The notes under the pieces are model-generated. The model made no database searches and had not been told where the DNA came from. It saw only the letters and a list, made by a program, of their open reading frames with translations. From positions 1 through 6,757 of the forward strand of contig CALBJX010000117.1 in assembly GCA_937893015.1 (NCBI GenBank): a stretch of 6,757 nt of DNA, given 5' to 3'. The stretch's first letter is position 1. Each line of letters opens with the position of its first letter. Positions 6,183 to 6,757 of this stretch are shown one piece after another. This stretch comes from an uncultured Verrucomicrobiales bacterium. Lineage in GTDB: Bacteria; Verrucomicrobiota; Verrucomicrobiia; Verrucomicrobiales; Akkermansiaceae. The position numbers and the translations under genes were made by a program.

Positions 6183-6210
6183 TTGCCAAAAGCCTCGGCT
6201 TGTCTATAAT
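6183..6210 (+). promoter_or_regulatory. Predicted rplU-rpmA promoter
   Basis: TTGCCA (6183-6188), a 16-bp spacer and a perfect TATAAT (6205-6210) form a near-consensus housekeeping promoter. The 46 bp upstream (6137-6182) carry repeated T-tracts with roughly helical spacing that may act as an UP element. Transcription should begin near 6217, giving a leader of about 39 nt before the rplU ATG. This fits high expression of ribosomal protein genes. Confidence 0.8.
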
Positions 6211-6216
6211 GTGCCA

Positions 6217-6232
6217 GCCCGCATGAGCGGGT
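6217..6232 (+). promoter_or_regulatory. Hairpin at the predicted 5' end of the rplU-rpmA mRNA
   Basis: CCCGC (6218-6222) and GCGGG (6227-6231) are perfectly complementary around ATGA, and G6217 with T6232 adds a G-U pair. The hairpin coincides with the predicted transcription start, so the mRNA would begin with it. The remaining leader (6233-6255) is A/C-rich, unstructured and without Shine-Dalgarno sequence. It may stabilise the message or serve in ribosomal-protein feedback; the latter is inference. Confidence 0.5.
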
Positions 6233-6255
6233 GCAACACCAAAATTCACAAAATT

Positions 6256-6576
6256 ATGGCATACGCAGTGATCACTTCCGGCAGCAAGCAGTACCGGGTG
6301 ACGGTCGGTGACAAGCTCACCGTGGACCGCATCTCCGGTCTGGAGAATGATGGCGAAGTCACCTTCGACAAGGTGCTCCTCGTCGAGAACGATGGTGCGA
6401 CGACGGTCGGCACCCCCACGGTGGCCGGTGCTACGGTGACCGCCAAGGTCCTCGACGCTGAGGCCCGCGGTGCCAAGGGTATCGCCTTCAAGTTCAAGCG
6501 CCGCAAGGGCTTCCACAAGAAGAAGGGTTTCCGCGCCGCTCTCACGAAGGTCGAAATTACCGCTATCAACGCCTGA
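6256..6576 (+). CDS. rplU: 50S ribosomal protein L21
   Basis: A 106-residue component of the large ribosomal subunit that binds 23S rRNA; the length is normal for bacterial L21. The N-terminus MAYAVITSGSKQYRV and the VGDKLTV stretch match the family, DKVLLV and VGTPTVAGA are the central conserved strands, and the basic KFKRRKGFHKKKGFR segment followed by LTKVEI is the C-terminal RNA-binding signature. The ATG at 6256 is chosen because it matches family N-termini; an in-frame GTG at 6211 lies upstream of the predicted transcription start. No Shine-Dalgarno sequence precedes it. It is the first gene of an operon with rpmA, 30 bp downstream, the conserved bacterial order often continued by obg beyond the window. 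Confidence 0.97.
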   Translation: MAYAVITSGSKQYRVTVGDKLTVDRISGLENDGEVTFDKVLLVENDGATTVGTPTVAGATVTAKVLDAEARGAKGIAFKFKRRKGFHKKKGFRAALTKVEITAINA

Positions 6577-6606
6577 TTATTAACCCCGTATATTTTCTAA
6601 CAAGCT

Positions 6607-6757
6607 ATGGCACATAAGAAAGGTCAAGGTTCCGTCCGCAATGGTCGCGATTCCCGCAGCAAGCGCCTCGGCGTGAAGAAGTTCGGCGGTCAGGAAGTGA
6701 TTGCCGGCAACATCATCGTCCGCCAGCGCGGCACCAAGTTCCACCCCGGCAAGGGCG
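6607..6757 (+). CDS. rpmA: 50S ribosomal protein L27, N-terminal part (cut by window end)
   Basis: The first 50 codons are visible, of a protein usually about 85-90 residues long. The start MAHKKGQGSVRNGRDS and the segments KRLGVKKFGGQ and IIVRQRGTKFHPG match L27 closely. L27 sits at the 50S peptidyl-transferase region, where its N-terminal tail reaches towards the tRNA ends. The protein begins directly with MAHKK, so it lacks the cleavable N-terminal extension known from Firmicutes. The ATG follows rplU by 30 bp of A/T-rich DNA without Shine-Dalgarno sequence or terminator, so it should be co-transcribed with rplU. The truncation is due only to the window edge. Confidence 0.97.
   Translation, partial: MAHKKGQGSVRNGRDSRSKRLGVKKFGGQEVIAGNIIVRQRGTKFHPGKG

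Noticed and set aside
5709..6209. Plus-strand frame opposite tsaE
   Set aside because: tsaE on the minus strand has all family motifs; the antisense frame has none and ends in the rplU promoter.
6211..6255. Longer GTG start for L21
   Set aside because: The GTG directly follows TATAAT and lies upstream of the predicted transcription start; the ATG at 6256 matches family N-termini.
6577..6606. Terminator or separate promoter between rplU and rpmA
   Set aside because: The 30-bp A/T-rich gap forms no stem and has no paired promoter hexamers; co-transcription is more likely.

Overview
The window most likely comes from a member of the Verrucomicrobiota, probably a gut-type relative of Akkermansia. 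This rests on four things: the type V autotransporter with a signal peptide beginning MKLHLP, a start I associate from memory with that group; GC-rich coding sequence; no clear Shine-Dalgarno sequence before any start; and Gram-negative-type bacterial genes throughout. No rRNA or other taxonomic marker is present, so the assignment is an inference. I see no mobile element, CRISPR array, tRNA or recognisable defence system.

Layout. Positions 1-165 are non-coding and hold a heptanucleotide tandem repeat (11-38), a small perfect inverted repeat (46-63) and a strong terminator hairpin (108-138). Minus-strand 4089-166 encodes a 1307-residue autotransporter: signal peptide, probable lectin-like N-terminal domain, Ala/Gly/Ser/Thr-rich passenger, helical linker and C-terminal beta-barrel ending in Phe. 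A 199-bp divergent promoter region separates it from a plus-strand gene (4289-5536) for an exported papain-like/C39-like cysteine peptidase, followed by a rho-independent terminator (5604-5634). Convergent to it is tsaE (6164-5721, minus), the ATPase of tRNA t6A biosynthesis. Divergent from tsaE is the ribosomal operon rplU (6256-6576) and rpmA (from 6607, cut by the window end).

How the parts relate. rplU-rpmA and tsaE are core translation genes. The autotransporter and peptidase form an accessory, envelope-facing pair sharing one divergent control region; a functional link between them (for example passenger processing) is possible but unproven. Two plus-strand promoters share a CTTGCCAAA -35 element with 16-17 bp spacing to TAGGAT or TATAAT. 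The peptidase promoter is so close to its ATG that the message is predicted to be leaderless, whereas the rplU message should begin with a small hairpin followed by an A/C-rich leader without Shine-Dalgarno sequence. The window is mostly ordinary; I found no clear novel multi-gene system. The most testable oddities are in promoter/leader architecture and in the two secreted proteins.
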